Shown: positions 46,701 through 58,500 of the stretch, piece after piece | Numbering within the stretch: position 1 is the stretch's first letter | How the letters are laid out: every line of letters starts with the position of its first letter | Source of the DNA: Stichopus chloronotus | Taxonomy: Eukaryota; Echinodermata; Holothuroidea; Aspidochirotida; Stichopodidae | Assembly (NCBI GenBank): GCA_021234535.1 | Contig: CM037848.1 | Coordinates: 15,393,444-15,457,443 of the forward strand | Length of the DNA: 64,000 nucleotides | Direction of reading: 5' to 3' | The notes under the pieces: generated by a model | The model's input: the letters and a program-made list of their open reading frames with translations, nothing else | What the model was told of the DNA's origin: nothing | Database searches by the model: none | Translations under genes and position numbers: made by a program

Positions 46701-49700
46701 GCCATAATGGTTACGAATAAAAGGAAATAAAACATGAAGTGTGTTCTTTCCTACAGTGCTAAACGAAACAAGGAAAACTATTCTTCACAACAAAACCGGA
46801 TAACAAAAGGAAACTACAACAAAATAAAAACTCCAAAAATCAATGACAATAATGATCTAAAATGAATGTGAATAAAAACTAACAGAGAGGTTAAAATAAG
46901 AGTGTAATTGTAAATACACTAACAAATGAATAACTTGCAATTTCAATGGAATTTAATACTATTTGAATAGATTCCAAAGACTGGATACACGATCGAATGC
47001 ACCAAATGATTAATATGAAAGCCACAATACCGAAATACACAGTCAAGGATACCAACAAAACAGGTTGTCCCCGAGGCCAGTCTTGGACCAGAACACAACC
47101 ATGCCACTGGCTAATCAAAACCTGAAGATCACAACATCCCACTGAAAAAGTGAGAACGGAATTGGATGAAAGACGGGGAGAAAGGGAGGAGGAGGGGAGG
47201 ATGACGATGAATACCGTACATATTACCCTATTGACTGCGTAGCTGACAGTCACCACAGAGGTAATGTTGGTGGGAAACTTTACTGCAAAAAGATCCTACG
47301 AGAAAGCAGCAGAATGGCACCATCTTGTCACCCCCCTTCTCCGCCCGACACCGACAACATCAGAAATATGACCTGCACCACTTTGTCCCTAAAGCTGCAA
47401 GGTGTCCCCATAGGCTGCAGACCACATACATTTTAACCCTGTTGTCCACTCAGAAACAGTAATAGCATTATCATGTAACTTAACAGCTATAGTTCAGGGC
47501 ACAAGTTACAGTTGGGCTTTCATCAACCAAGAAGCACGCTACTCTTTCAGGTATGGATCTTGTCTTATTTTGTCTTGTAGGTTCATAATCCACTCGAGCC
47601 AGACACTTTCAATATAGTTTCAAAGTCTTCAAAGGCACTAATACATGCAACATTAATTATACCAGAGAGACCAATCTAGGATTATTTCATCCTAGCAGCT
47701 TGCTTATCAGTCAGGATGGCTTTATGCTACATATTCTAAAGGGCTTTTTTTTTTCTGAGGCAATAAGAAATGTAAGTATCGCAAAAAAAAAAGGTTGCAG
47801 ATATGCACATCCAGGATAAATACAGGTCAAACCTGTATCAAATTCTGACTGAATAAAATGACATTCTTTAAATCAACACCTGGCAGTCTAATCTAGATTT
47901 CTTTTCCATGCATTCCCTTGACTATCCCATAGCATTACTCTTTTCACATAGCTGAGGAAAAGGTTAGCAAAACTTAAAAAAAAAAAATTAGATCATGAAT
48001 CAAACAGAAACCAGTGCAAAAATGAATAGTTTGTAAAATCAGCTTATGGGACTCAACTAAACCAAATCATGCCACATTCTCACAAACGATGTCCCCACTT
48101 CAGGAAATATTTGTTTAACAAAACTGTCATGGAACTGTATGGTCACCTTCACAGCGAGGCCCAGACCCTCACTTGCCTTGGCAAAAATATTACTACTGCT
48201 AAGTGTCTCAATTCTGAGAGGAGTGAGGAGTGCCTTGCTCTAATTAAGTTGCTATGACCATCCACAATTCTTCCTTTGTGTGTACGGTATCATGACGATC
48301 CTATGTGAGCAAAATATTCCAGTTACAACTATTTGCACATTATTTACAAAACATTGCTTACAAATTGCTGTAACACATCCGAATTTGCTTAAAATCAAGA
48401 AACTTTGACTTTCTAGGGCCCTATTTCAATCCAGGCCATGTTATTTGAATCATGCAGAATGTCTTACGAAAGTCTTACATGCGTGGTACACACCATCAAG
48501 TCTGTTAACTGGAATATTTTTTTTTTATTAAACAGCAGGTTGCCTAATTCCTCAGCATCTGACTGGATAGGTGGTCACATGCCATGCTCGACTTGGCACT
48601 ACTGTGAATCTCGACTGTGGGTTAGCATTTTACTTGCCCACTATTGCAGGTTAGTATAATCCATGGCAATGAGCCAGCAATCATTACACTGTAGTACCTA
48701 CAGGACGTGCTGTGACTCAGTTTATCACTTTACAGTAAAAGCTGTTATGTAAAACAAACGAAACTTTTGCACATTTGTGCGAAAGTATTTAACAACTTCC
48801 TTCGGTGAAAGACTGAGCGCTGGTTTCAACGTGGCTTTGCTTTGTTGGAGAGAATATCCAATCTTTCAATTCATGAAATTATTCATGCTACTTCACTCAT
48901 AAACATTCAGTATTTGTTGACCATATATATGTCTGTGCTACACAATATTATAACCATGGTTTTTTTTATTTTTTTATGACTAGGCTGATTTTAAGAGCTT
49001 CATGGGCTGTTGACCATTTCCAGCAACCACTGTGCAGTTTTCTGAAATTGCTGACTAAGCTCTTTTCTCAACATTATCAAGGTTTGAATAGTAAATGAGC
49101 ATTTTTTACAGCTCTACAACTGAAAAAGTTGCCCATTGCTTCATAAAATTTCTTTTTTTACGATCATGTGAGCGCTGAATACTTCTCAAGAAACAAAACT
49201 ATAAAGAACTGAATGAAAGCTGACCAAATGAGTACAATCCGACACATGAAAATGAAAAGACTTCCACATTAGCTAGCTGATCTACTTGTTACAAGTGTGA
49301 TTCCATACGTTATCGCTGGTACTGTACAAACAATCATCAGTGACAAATCAGCAACTACGACCTCTTTGTCTATTGGTTATTTGTAGCCACTTTCAGCAGA
49401 AGCAAACAGAGTAAGCAAATTTGCTGATGATTGGAGTTACCGCTATGCTCTTGTCATTTTTAAAAGCAAGTCTCTACTCCACACCAACACGAATGGGGGG
49501 GGACCTCTGGTCTGCTAAAATCACTGCAAATTGCAAAGATTACAGACGAAGCCCTAAACTAATTTACTCAAAATACTTTCCAAATCTGTTGACTACCATA
49601 TGATACCGCAGTCACCACCACCAGTAAAGGAGTAGGTCCTTCATCAATGCAGTCCTGATGACTCACGATATTTTTAATTGTATTTATCCTGCGATGTGAA

Positions 49701-52700
49701 TCTGTTTTGAGACAAGGACTTGTGATCTGAGATCATAGTGAGGCTAAGAAACAAAACAAAACATACCACTCACTGAAAGCCCCCACCCCCCTCCAAATCA
49801 ACAAAAAAACAATTGTGATGACTTTTGTTTATCTTTACATCAACTGCTTATGAAATGATCCAAATGACAAGAAAGGCTACGGAGGTCAAAGGTCAACAGG
49901 TGTTCAAAGCTCTGACCTCCTTTCACCTCTTCCATGGAAGCTGCCTAAGGTTAAATGTAAGATTTAAAAAATAAGCTGTCTGAAGTGCGTTGTGCATCGA
50001 CCTACAACAGAAAGTTGCAGGACTGATGCAAAATGAGGTAATTGTGGTTTTGTTTTTGTTGTAAACGGGAATTATCATACTTGATAGCAGGTTTGGTATT
50101 CTCACTTCTAAATTTGACAACAAGGGGAGTCAAAGAGACTGCTGAAAAAAAATGAACAAAGAAGAAGACAAGGAACAAACTCCTACTTTGCTACAATGGT
50201 AGAAAAAAAGGAAAAAGTAATTCCTAAAAGTTAACTTTGCACTTAAGACAAAAAGTTGTTCTGGAATAGCAGTGAATGAAAAAAAAAAAGCTAAGAAATT
50301 GACTCCTTATTTGCAGTTAGCTGGCAGAAGCCTGTAGCTCTTCCTTGACATTTTTTTAAAACTGTGAAAATACTTCCAACCCTGCTGCTTGCTCCATCCC
50401 TAACATCTCGATATCTAGCTGACCTTTAACATTATGAGAAGGTGATACTAACTTTGACCAACCATCAGGAGTGTGAGATTTACAACCGAACAAGGAAACT
50501 CTCACAAATCTACCACCATGAAAGCTAAACACAGAAATTTCACTTAGAATAAAAAAAAACAAAAAAACACTGAACTCACTTCCTTCCATAAACAACAAGT
50601 ATTGTTTACGGGGAACAAAATCGGAAGATATGGAAGGTAATTAAAACAAAAAAAAATATTGCCTGAAAACAAGAGGCAGGTTATCAAAATGATTCCAGCA
50701 ATTCTGACATGTTTCAAACTGATTTTTGAGCAGACGTCTCATTGAAATAGCTGGCCTGATCAGTGACGCCATCACCTCTGATGGAATAGAAGTTGAAATC
50801 AGCCTGACCTTGCTCTACCTATGAGGCTGCTTCTGACTACAAGTTTTTAATTACAAAGGACAAATTAGTTGGGATATTCACTTAGAGGAAAAGTTTGCAG
50901 GAAAACTGTAAGAGCATTAACATCTCCTTTTATCAATTTTGCCAAATTAAAAGAGAAGAGGCAACTTTTAAATTTTTTTTTCTTTTCAACTGACATGTTT
51001 ACCACTGAATAAGTAGTTTTCAAGACCTTTGGTCATCCCAATACCAAAGTCATGATTACAAGTGACTTCCTTTGTAAAGTCTTTCACCTTTTTCTTTTTT
51101 ATTTTATAATTCTGGTCTTCGAAAGCAAAGCTGCTTGTAGTCGACCAAAAATGTATATGGCCAAAGGAGGAAAACAAGAACAAAGCATAAAAAAAAAATT
51201 GATGACACACTTTAATATCAGTTTGATGAGATCCCTGTTTCTTTAGTGCTTAAAGATTCAAGGAAATTCAAGAGAGATTTCTCCTTTTTTTGTACAGGAA
51301 TGGTCCTTTCACAGAAGCAGAAGAAAAATACCTTATCCAAAGATATCCAATTACCCCAACCGATCAACCAACCAACAGCCCCCCCCCCCCAAAAAAAAAG
51401 TGGGAAAAGCCAAAAGGCATATCCCTAGTGCCATGTACACAGACAAACCTAATGGCCACTACATTAAACGTACAACATTGAGTAAAATTACAATAATGAC
51501 AATTATTTTACGCTACACCTCACTGACGACAACAAGAGACATAGAATCATAAGGAAAAAAAGTGGAAGAAAAACCATGTTGTCAATGGTGTCTTACCAAC
51601 CAATAGTTAACTTGTGTATCAACAACAACCGACTTCCGCATTTTATTTACCTAATTTAGAGGTGAGAAACAGAATATGGCATTATATAGATACATTTAAC
51701 TCTTTTTCTATTTTCTTTAAATCTGAAAATGTACAACTTTGTACAGGTACCGAAGGAAAGAAAAAAAAAAGAAGAAAAAGTGAAGAAATAGTCAACTGAT
51801 ATGAAAACAAAAGAAAAAAAAGAGAAGAAGCAACAGTTGATATATCTTCCACAGGAGTAAATAGATAATTACGATTGAAATTATACATTACACATTTACA
51901 AGAATTTTATTTTCATTTATGACCTGTGGAAGCATATTTTACCTGCCTCCGACATCTTGCCTTGTCTCGAGTCATCACTTACATCTACCCACAACAGAGT
52001 CCTGCTCTTGTAACAACACTGCCCACAATATTTCCTTGACCAATAGGCACTCTACTGTAAGAACTACATCATACAGTCATCTCACTTATAACTTCTATTC
52101 AAGCTGCTTTCAGTTATCCATTCTTCTTCACCCCTTTAATGATTTTCACAGACATCTGGTTACCCGATGAAACGGCAGCAACACATATGCCGGACAATTT
52201 TGTGGCTGTGGAACACAGCATTTATAATCACTAGTATGTTTCTTCTGCTAACAACTACCATATCTCGGCCCCCATAGCTTTGTAATACCTCTGTGAAGGT
52301 CACGGACGTTGTCGTGCATCGTCTAGTGAACGGTATGAAGACGGCATGGCAGCCCGGCAGCGCCACATATTTTGGCTGTAATCCTACCTTCCTAAATGCA
52401 GGCATGTCCACTGCAAGTATCGATGGCCACAGCATTATTCCTACCAATTTGTCTGTCTACTACTCCAAGGAATCATAAACAAGTCAACCCCATGCGTGCC
52501 ATCTCATCACACCTGATTACAGGATGGTACGAGAGATGGGCATGCTCCACAAACGGTAAAACTAAGCATTTTCAGCATTTTCATATAAGTCTGAATCAAT
52601 GACCTCTCAGATGGTATTACCTTACAGCAAACGATAGATTGAAACACGCTGTCGAAGGAAGGTTGACTCTGCTACATCGATATGAATGATAAAAACATCG

Positions 52701-55158
52701 GCAAGTGAACACTTCAATGGTCAAACTCTTCACGACGTTTCTTACAGAGTGTTTCCCCACATTGAAAGCAAGTAACGCAGTGTTACCCATTGCTCATGCT
52801 ACTTTTCCTCGATTCTTAAATCGATTTTTCTTTCCAACATCCCCTTTTTTTTTCCGATTCAGTCCTGCAAACAGAAGTAGCTCCAAGTTTTACTTGAAAC
52901 CCTCAGTTTACAGTCCCAGTTCAAACAAATTCGTGTTTGCAAATACCGTTTGCTTCCTTTGTATTCAGAGTGCTGACAGCCAGCAAACAATCTCAGGCTT
53001 TGTAAATAAAGCCAAAGCCTCCCCCCCCTGTTTGTTGGGAGTTCTCGCTGGATCAGGCTGCCAAGGCTCACCATACCAGCACTTCTGACCAGCATTCCAC
53101 CGACGTCCAAGACCCTCAAGGTAACAATGCTCCAGGATTGGCTGATGTTTATCCGCTGTATCCAATATATACCAGCATCATGAACTGGAGATGTACCATA
53201 GCATTAGGAAAAGAATGCCACAGAACACATCGACCTATCAGAAATCTCTGACTGAAGTTGATTCCTGTTGCACTGCATTTTTACAATTCTGAATAAGCAA
53301 ACCTTCTACCTTCAGGAAGACCATTCATCCAATGCTTTACACACACTGTTCGAAATTTAATGCTATCTACTTGGCAGTTGAAATCGGACTTGCTTGATGT
53401 TTGAAAGCAAGGTTTTGATTTCCCCATTCTATTATATCTGAAAGCAAGTAGAGATCAAGCCCTTTTTTTGTGCAATCAAGTAAACTGTGACTGAAAAAAT
53501 TGCCTCCTGCACTGCGGCAATCAAAGATGCCTACGACAATTTCTCAAAGCAAGAGAAAACTTTCTTCATCTACCAAAATGTTCAAAAATGCTTCAGATAT
53601 GGGATAACAATCCTTCCCCAAATAAAAGAGACACCTTTTTGTCCACACAATGTTGGACTGTGTAAAGCAAATTTACAATGAATGATCAAATCTGTAAGAA
53701 ACACAATGGAACCCTCATTCCTGACGTAAGACTTGCTCGTTTCACACTTGTGTTCCGCAGATCCAGTAGACGAGGATGACGTACACCAAGCATCCTGAGA
53801 AAAGTTGTCGAGGAGGGATGAATACCGCGTAAGGCTCGCCGCACCCTTCGACTGTCACGACACAAAACAGGCTCAGACGGGCCATCCGAAGAACGTTCTT
53901 CCCGATCTATCGATAGGAAGGTGCCTTAAAATATTCAATCCAGTTTCTTATGGGTTACTTTCTCAACCACATCTGTTCAGCTCATACTGGCCAAAGTTCA
54001 CCAGTGCCAATTTGGTTTCACTTCTTGCAATCTTGACATTTTAATATTTTCTCACAAGGTGTTTCAAAGACTTCTCTTTCAGAGATTTTCATTTGGATGC
54101 TGCTCTTCCTTCAGCAAAAGTTCAGAGCTATAATCCCATATTATTTGCCAATGTCTTCTTTATAATTGTGGCTAGTTCCTGAGAGTTCTTGACAAAATTA
54201 TCTGAATAAATTCCACATTCGACGATGCCGTCCCTTGCGATCGTCGTCCGTCGGTTTTGATACTGCCTTCTGTCAGTACAGTTGTCATGATGGGTCTAAC
54301 AGCTTCTCCACAGGTGGGCCAAATGGGAATGCTTTGTAGTCTAACATGTTCTCACAATTTTCCATATCTGGCCATTCAAATCAAGGCACAACTAAACATC
54401 AAATTCCTGTCGCTGGAGGTACAATCCTTCTCTGAGTCCAATTTCTCTCCTCTCTTGAAACCACTCATTCATCCCGGGTCCGAGAATAAATCCATCCTGG
54501 CAGCTCTACTTGTAAGAGCTGCCCACTGTTTGGTTAAGTCATTACACAGAATGAAAACACGTTCGTTTCTATGGAGTTTCCGGATAATGACAAAAAAATG
54601 ACACCACCTTCACACCTCTGATTTGACTCCAGATCATCTGAAACTAATGAAACAAATCACACACATTGATGTTTTTTTTTTTTTTTTCACATTTTCGCAT
54701 TTGGTATTTTTAAGTTTTTTCTTAGAAGCTGTCTGATGAAACGAAAATGAGGTCGGTTCTCCTACAGGCCTACCAACGACCCATTTTCTGTAGTTGCAAG
54801 TCCAACCACACATACATGTTTCTTTGTTGTAATGTTCTGATGATTTTTAGTGCCTTCTATCAACCATCTCATTGTAATCTCTTATATTATGAGTCTTTGA
54901 AATATAAGGCAAGCTTCCAGCAAATCTCCATCTCAGGAAAAAATTACAAAAAGAGGACACCATTTCATGGTTCCACCGAAACAATTACTTCAAGAAGTGG
55001 ATTTGTTTTCTTGCAGTCTCTGCATAAATTATCTCATAAGTATCTGCAAAAGTGTCTGCATGCTTTTACACTTTTTCTCCTTTGTCCAAGTCTGTCCAAT
55101 TTGTCCCATTGGCCAAAATTTGGACAGGGACGGACAGCCCCTCGAGAAGAATCACATT
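43710..55158 (-). other. Presumed long 3' UTR of LARP4 (or 3' flank)
   Basis: About 11.4 kb with no supported exon on either strand and few recognisable dispersed repeats. The plus strand is persistently A-rich (for example 46,801-46,860 has about four times as many A as T), meaning T-rich in the sense of the LARP4 transcript. Several other AATAAA hexamers occur on the minus strand (near 48,518, 48,962 and 51,098), so shorter 3' UTRs are equally possible. The longest frame (46,891-47,256, minus, 121 codons) is a hydrophobic chance frame produced by this bias. Confidence 0.3.
43732..43737 (-). terminator. Candidate distal poly(A) signal of LARP4
   Basis: The minus strand reads gataaataaacacaaaatt. 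AATAAA (rc of tttatt) is followed about 30-65 bp downstream by a U/GU-rich element (cttttctctctttttgtttt). The plus-strand A-over-T bias that fills 43.7-51 kb starts here. Confidence 0.3.
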
Positions 55159-55542
55159 TTATCTACTTGATGGCTTCTGGTGAGGGGGTGACCTTCGGCC
55201 ACCGTGTGTCTCCCTCCTGCCAGAGGGCCTGCTGATGTCTCCATTAATGTCCCCTTTTCGAAAACGAGGTCTGTCGGCCCTCAGGGCTTTAGGAGGATGG
55301 CCCGATTTGGAATCAGTACTGCCATTACTACTGCTGCTGGTTGTGGTACCTAATTGGTTTCGTTGTTGACCCGCTGGGGTGGCGGCAGCTACAACAACTG
55401 ATGCAGCTGAGGTGGCAGGATTGGCACTCTGCTTTTCCACTGGGGCCTCAACTTGAGATGCCGGGGCATCAGCAGACTCGCTGTTGATTGGCTTTGGCTT
55501 GCTTATGACCTGTGCGTAGCTGAGACGAGCCGGTCCGTTGTC
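55159..55542 (-). CDS. LARP4: LARP4 terminal coding exon
   Basis: Acceptor tttttcctgcag before GAC at 55,542; 127 codons then TAA. It begins DNGPARLSYAQVISKPKP, the conserved RLSYAxV motif of LARP4 proteins. An Ala/Ser/Thr-rich linker follows, then a basic RG-like tail (RADRPRFRKGD, RPSGRRETHGGRR). Confidence 0.88.
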   Translation of the reverse strand, partial: DNGPARLSYAQVISKPKPINSESADAPASQVEAPVEKQSANPATSAASVVVAAATPAGQQRNQLGTTTSSSSNGSTDSKSGHPPKALRADRPRFRKGDINGDISRPSGRRETHGGRRSPPHQKPSSR

Positions 55543-58500
55543 CTGCAGGAAAAAACAAGAATGTGAAACCAAGGTGAAAAGAGGGTGGCCACAGATCTAA
55601 GAACAGAAAGAATGACCTGCAAATATGTAATTTTAAATAAACAGTAGAGTTTACCATCTGTATGTAGATGAGAGTGGACAATGTACACTTTGTTCATCCT
55701 TTAGTATTAAGTGGTTAATGCATCATGCAGTGTCGTCCATACTGTTATTTTAACTGTTTTCGAAACCTTGCAGACTTTAAACCTGGGTTTCCACAACTTT
55801 CTAGGGAATCTATGACTTTTCTGTGACTTTCCTGCAACCAAATAATTTCCATGACCTCAGCCCTGACATCTTACTCAAAGTTGTCAACTATTACGACAAA
55901 AAGCCAAATCAATGTGAGGTGGAGAGACGTCACAAAATTTGAAATTACAACAAGTGAGAATATATTTTGATATTATGAGAGAGAGAGAGAAAGAAACTAT
56001 GTCATTATGTGAAAATTTCCATGACTTTTAGATGTGTTAATTTTCAAAATTCTCATGACTTTTACAGTTTTTTTCATGAACATGGGAACCCTGCTTAATA
56101 ATGAACAGTTATCTTCTCAAGTTGTTACGTTCAGCTTAGAAATCATGTGAAGCAAAAGTAGTTACTTTGATATACATCAGTGGTTGCAAATTACTGCATA
56201 AAACTTTACATGAGGACAAAACTGAAGCCGGCCAAATGTCACACAGAAGTGCACTTCTTTGAACAAGCAAATGTGAAGTATATTAAAAATGAATATTCGG
56301 TTGGTAGAAACAGCTGATCTCTGACGCCATAACGTGATCATTTTGAAGGTTATTTGTAAATACATTGCTTTGTTTCACTAAACCAATTCCTGATATCAAT
56401 CAAGGAGCAACAACTTGAGTAATATGTCTTTGATACACCAGTGCGACCAATACTCTTGCATATTCATTATGCTGGTGCTTAAAGTAAGAATTGTTAATTT
56501 GCAAATATGGCTTTCATTTTTTACTGCTTTTATTCCATTTCCACACCTTTTGGAGTGGTTACTTTCATTTAAGTTCGTTGAATGACATGTTTGGTCCATG
56601 AACAACCTTGTGTGGGTACCAACTTAAGACCAAACATTATTTTACCCTTATGGTTTTTCTGTCAAATTTAACCACTTTTAACTTTCTTTCCAACATTAAA
56701 AACAAGAACAAAGAGCTACCTAGAAACATTAAACATTCAAAGGGACTGGCATGAATTTGTGATGTAATAAGAAACCCTTTCTAAAAACTGATGAAAATGA
56801 GAGGAAAGATAAGCATACAGCCGCATGAATTAGTGATAACTTGTTACTCAGGAGAGAACTCTGGGAACATGATTTTCTGTAATTTTGCGAGTGTTTTGAG
56901 GCATCAGCTGCAGAGTTGACTATATGGATGCAGTTGAAGCAACTTTTTCTCATTGCAGACTACAGACTCTTATTCTCAAGAAACAACCATTGACCTCCAA
57001 AAAAAAAACAGTAGAAATGTCCTACTTCTGTAGGGCTCTCAACTCAACCTATGTTGAAGTAAACAACAACAAAAAATATGTCCTTGATTTACTAGTCTCA
57101 GATGTACATGCAAGAGATATATACCCCATTACCAATGTTGACTTCCCTCAGAGTTGGAGAGGCATTAAGAATTACAAACTTGCCGTTCCTTTCTCTTTTA
57201 TACATTTAAGTGTAAAATTGAGCTTAACATACAGATTGTTCAATGCTCCAAACCTTCCCAATTTTTTTTCTTTTTTTTTGACCTTTATAAGTGTCTCATC
57301 TTTTAAGACAGGTGAAAGACTACGAAATTCACTCTATCCAAGACAAAAATAACAACAAATTTGCATTCCTTCTGCAAAAGAGTATTTTGATTCTTCTCAT
57401 TACAGAATCATTTCCACAACATTTGAAAAACCTGACAAGACTAAATGCCCTGGTGCCAAAGAAAATGCTTTTTTATCATGAGCAAGGGATTTTGATTAGC
57501 TTGTTGCCATGGTCACCATTCTCACATCCACCTGAGCTGGTACATTACAAATTAAGTGCCTTGCAGCAGAGGGGGAAAGTGAAACATTTTCCTCACAAGG
57601 ATGAATCTTTGCTCCAAACACGACATTTTACGAAATGTTTAAATGATTGAAGGTGTCAAGAAACAACATGTTTGTTCATATATCCCATTGCGGATGTCAA
57701 ACTTTAAATCCTGGATACTATGGACTATTTTTCAGAGACAGTTCAGCAAGATGGTTCTTAACATCACCAAGGTAAAAGCGAAACCATGAGATGAGCAAGC
57801 TGACAATGATCAAATGGATTGGGAGAATAAGCGCTACCCTGATGTGCATAAGAAGTGGTTCACCATAACATATGTATTTTACGCTTGCAAAACGAATTTA
57901 CAGCTTAAATCAAATTCAAGCTATATAGGTTGGAACTTTGGGCTGCAACTTTCTAGGAGAGCTACCAAGAAGCCATACTATTCATGCTATAAATCAATCA
58001 ATCAATAAATAAATAAATATGGAGGTGTAAGGTTTTCCTTTGTGTAATGTTTTTGTTTTCCTTTTTTCCTGATCTTAGATAATGCATTATGGCAGCGCTG
58101 CACCTTCTCTTTACTTGCGATGTCACAAAAGTTACTGAACATGGAGTTCAAAGCATGAACTACAAACAATACGTGGTGGAAAAAAATACCTAACCCCCCA
58201 CCCTTCTACTCATGTCCTACCCAGATGGGGCCATCTCCCCCCACCCTACCACCCCACATTATCTTCAATTCCACCAAATATTTATCATCAGAACATCATC
58301 TAAAGGCATCACTATGAGATACTGCCTGACCAGCACAATTCTGTTTGGTGACAGATTCAACCGATATGCACTGGCAGAAAGCAGTTCTCATAGGGAGCGT
58401 GGCATCATCTCTTGCTTCCAATCATTTATCACTAATGATTCCGATAACCTTTCAACATGCTTCCTACTTGCATTCATTCAGTATTCCATTTTCACTCAGT

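Noticed and set aside
46891..47256. 121-codon minus frame with several hydrophobic segments.
   Set aside because: Product of the A-rich plus strand in the presumed LARP4 3' UTR; no recognisable family and no splice support.
52160..52447. 95-codon minus frame and overlapping plus frames near 52.3 kb.
   Set aside because: No motif, splice site or conservation signal visible; lies in the presumed 3' UTR.
52705..53088. 127-codon plus frame.
   Set aside because: Antisense to the presumed UTR, low-complexity Ser/Phe content, no domain recognised.
54747..55235. 162-codon plus frame overlapping the LARP4 terminal exon.
   Set aside because: Partly antisense to a well-supported coding exon; the rest has no motif.
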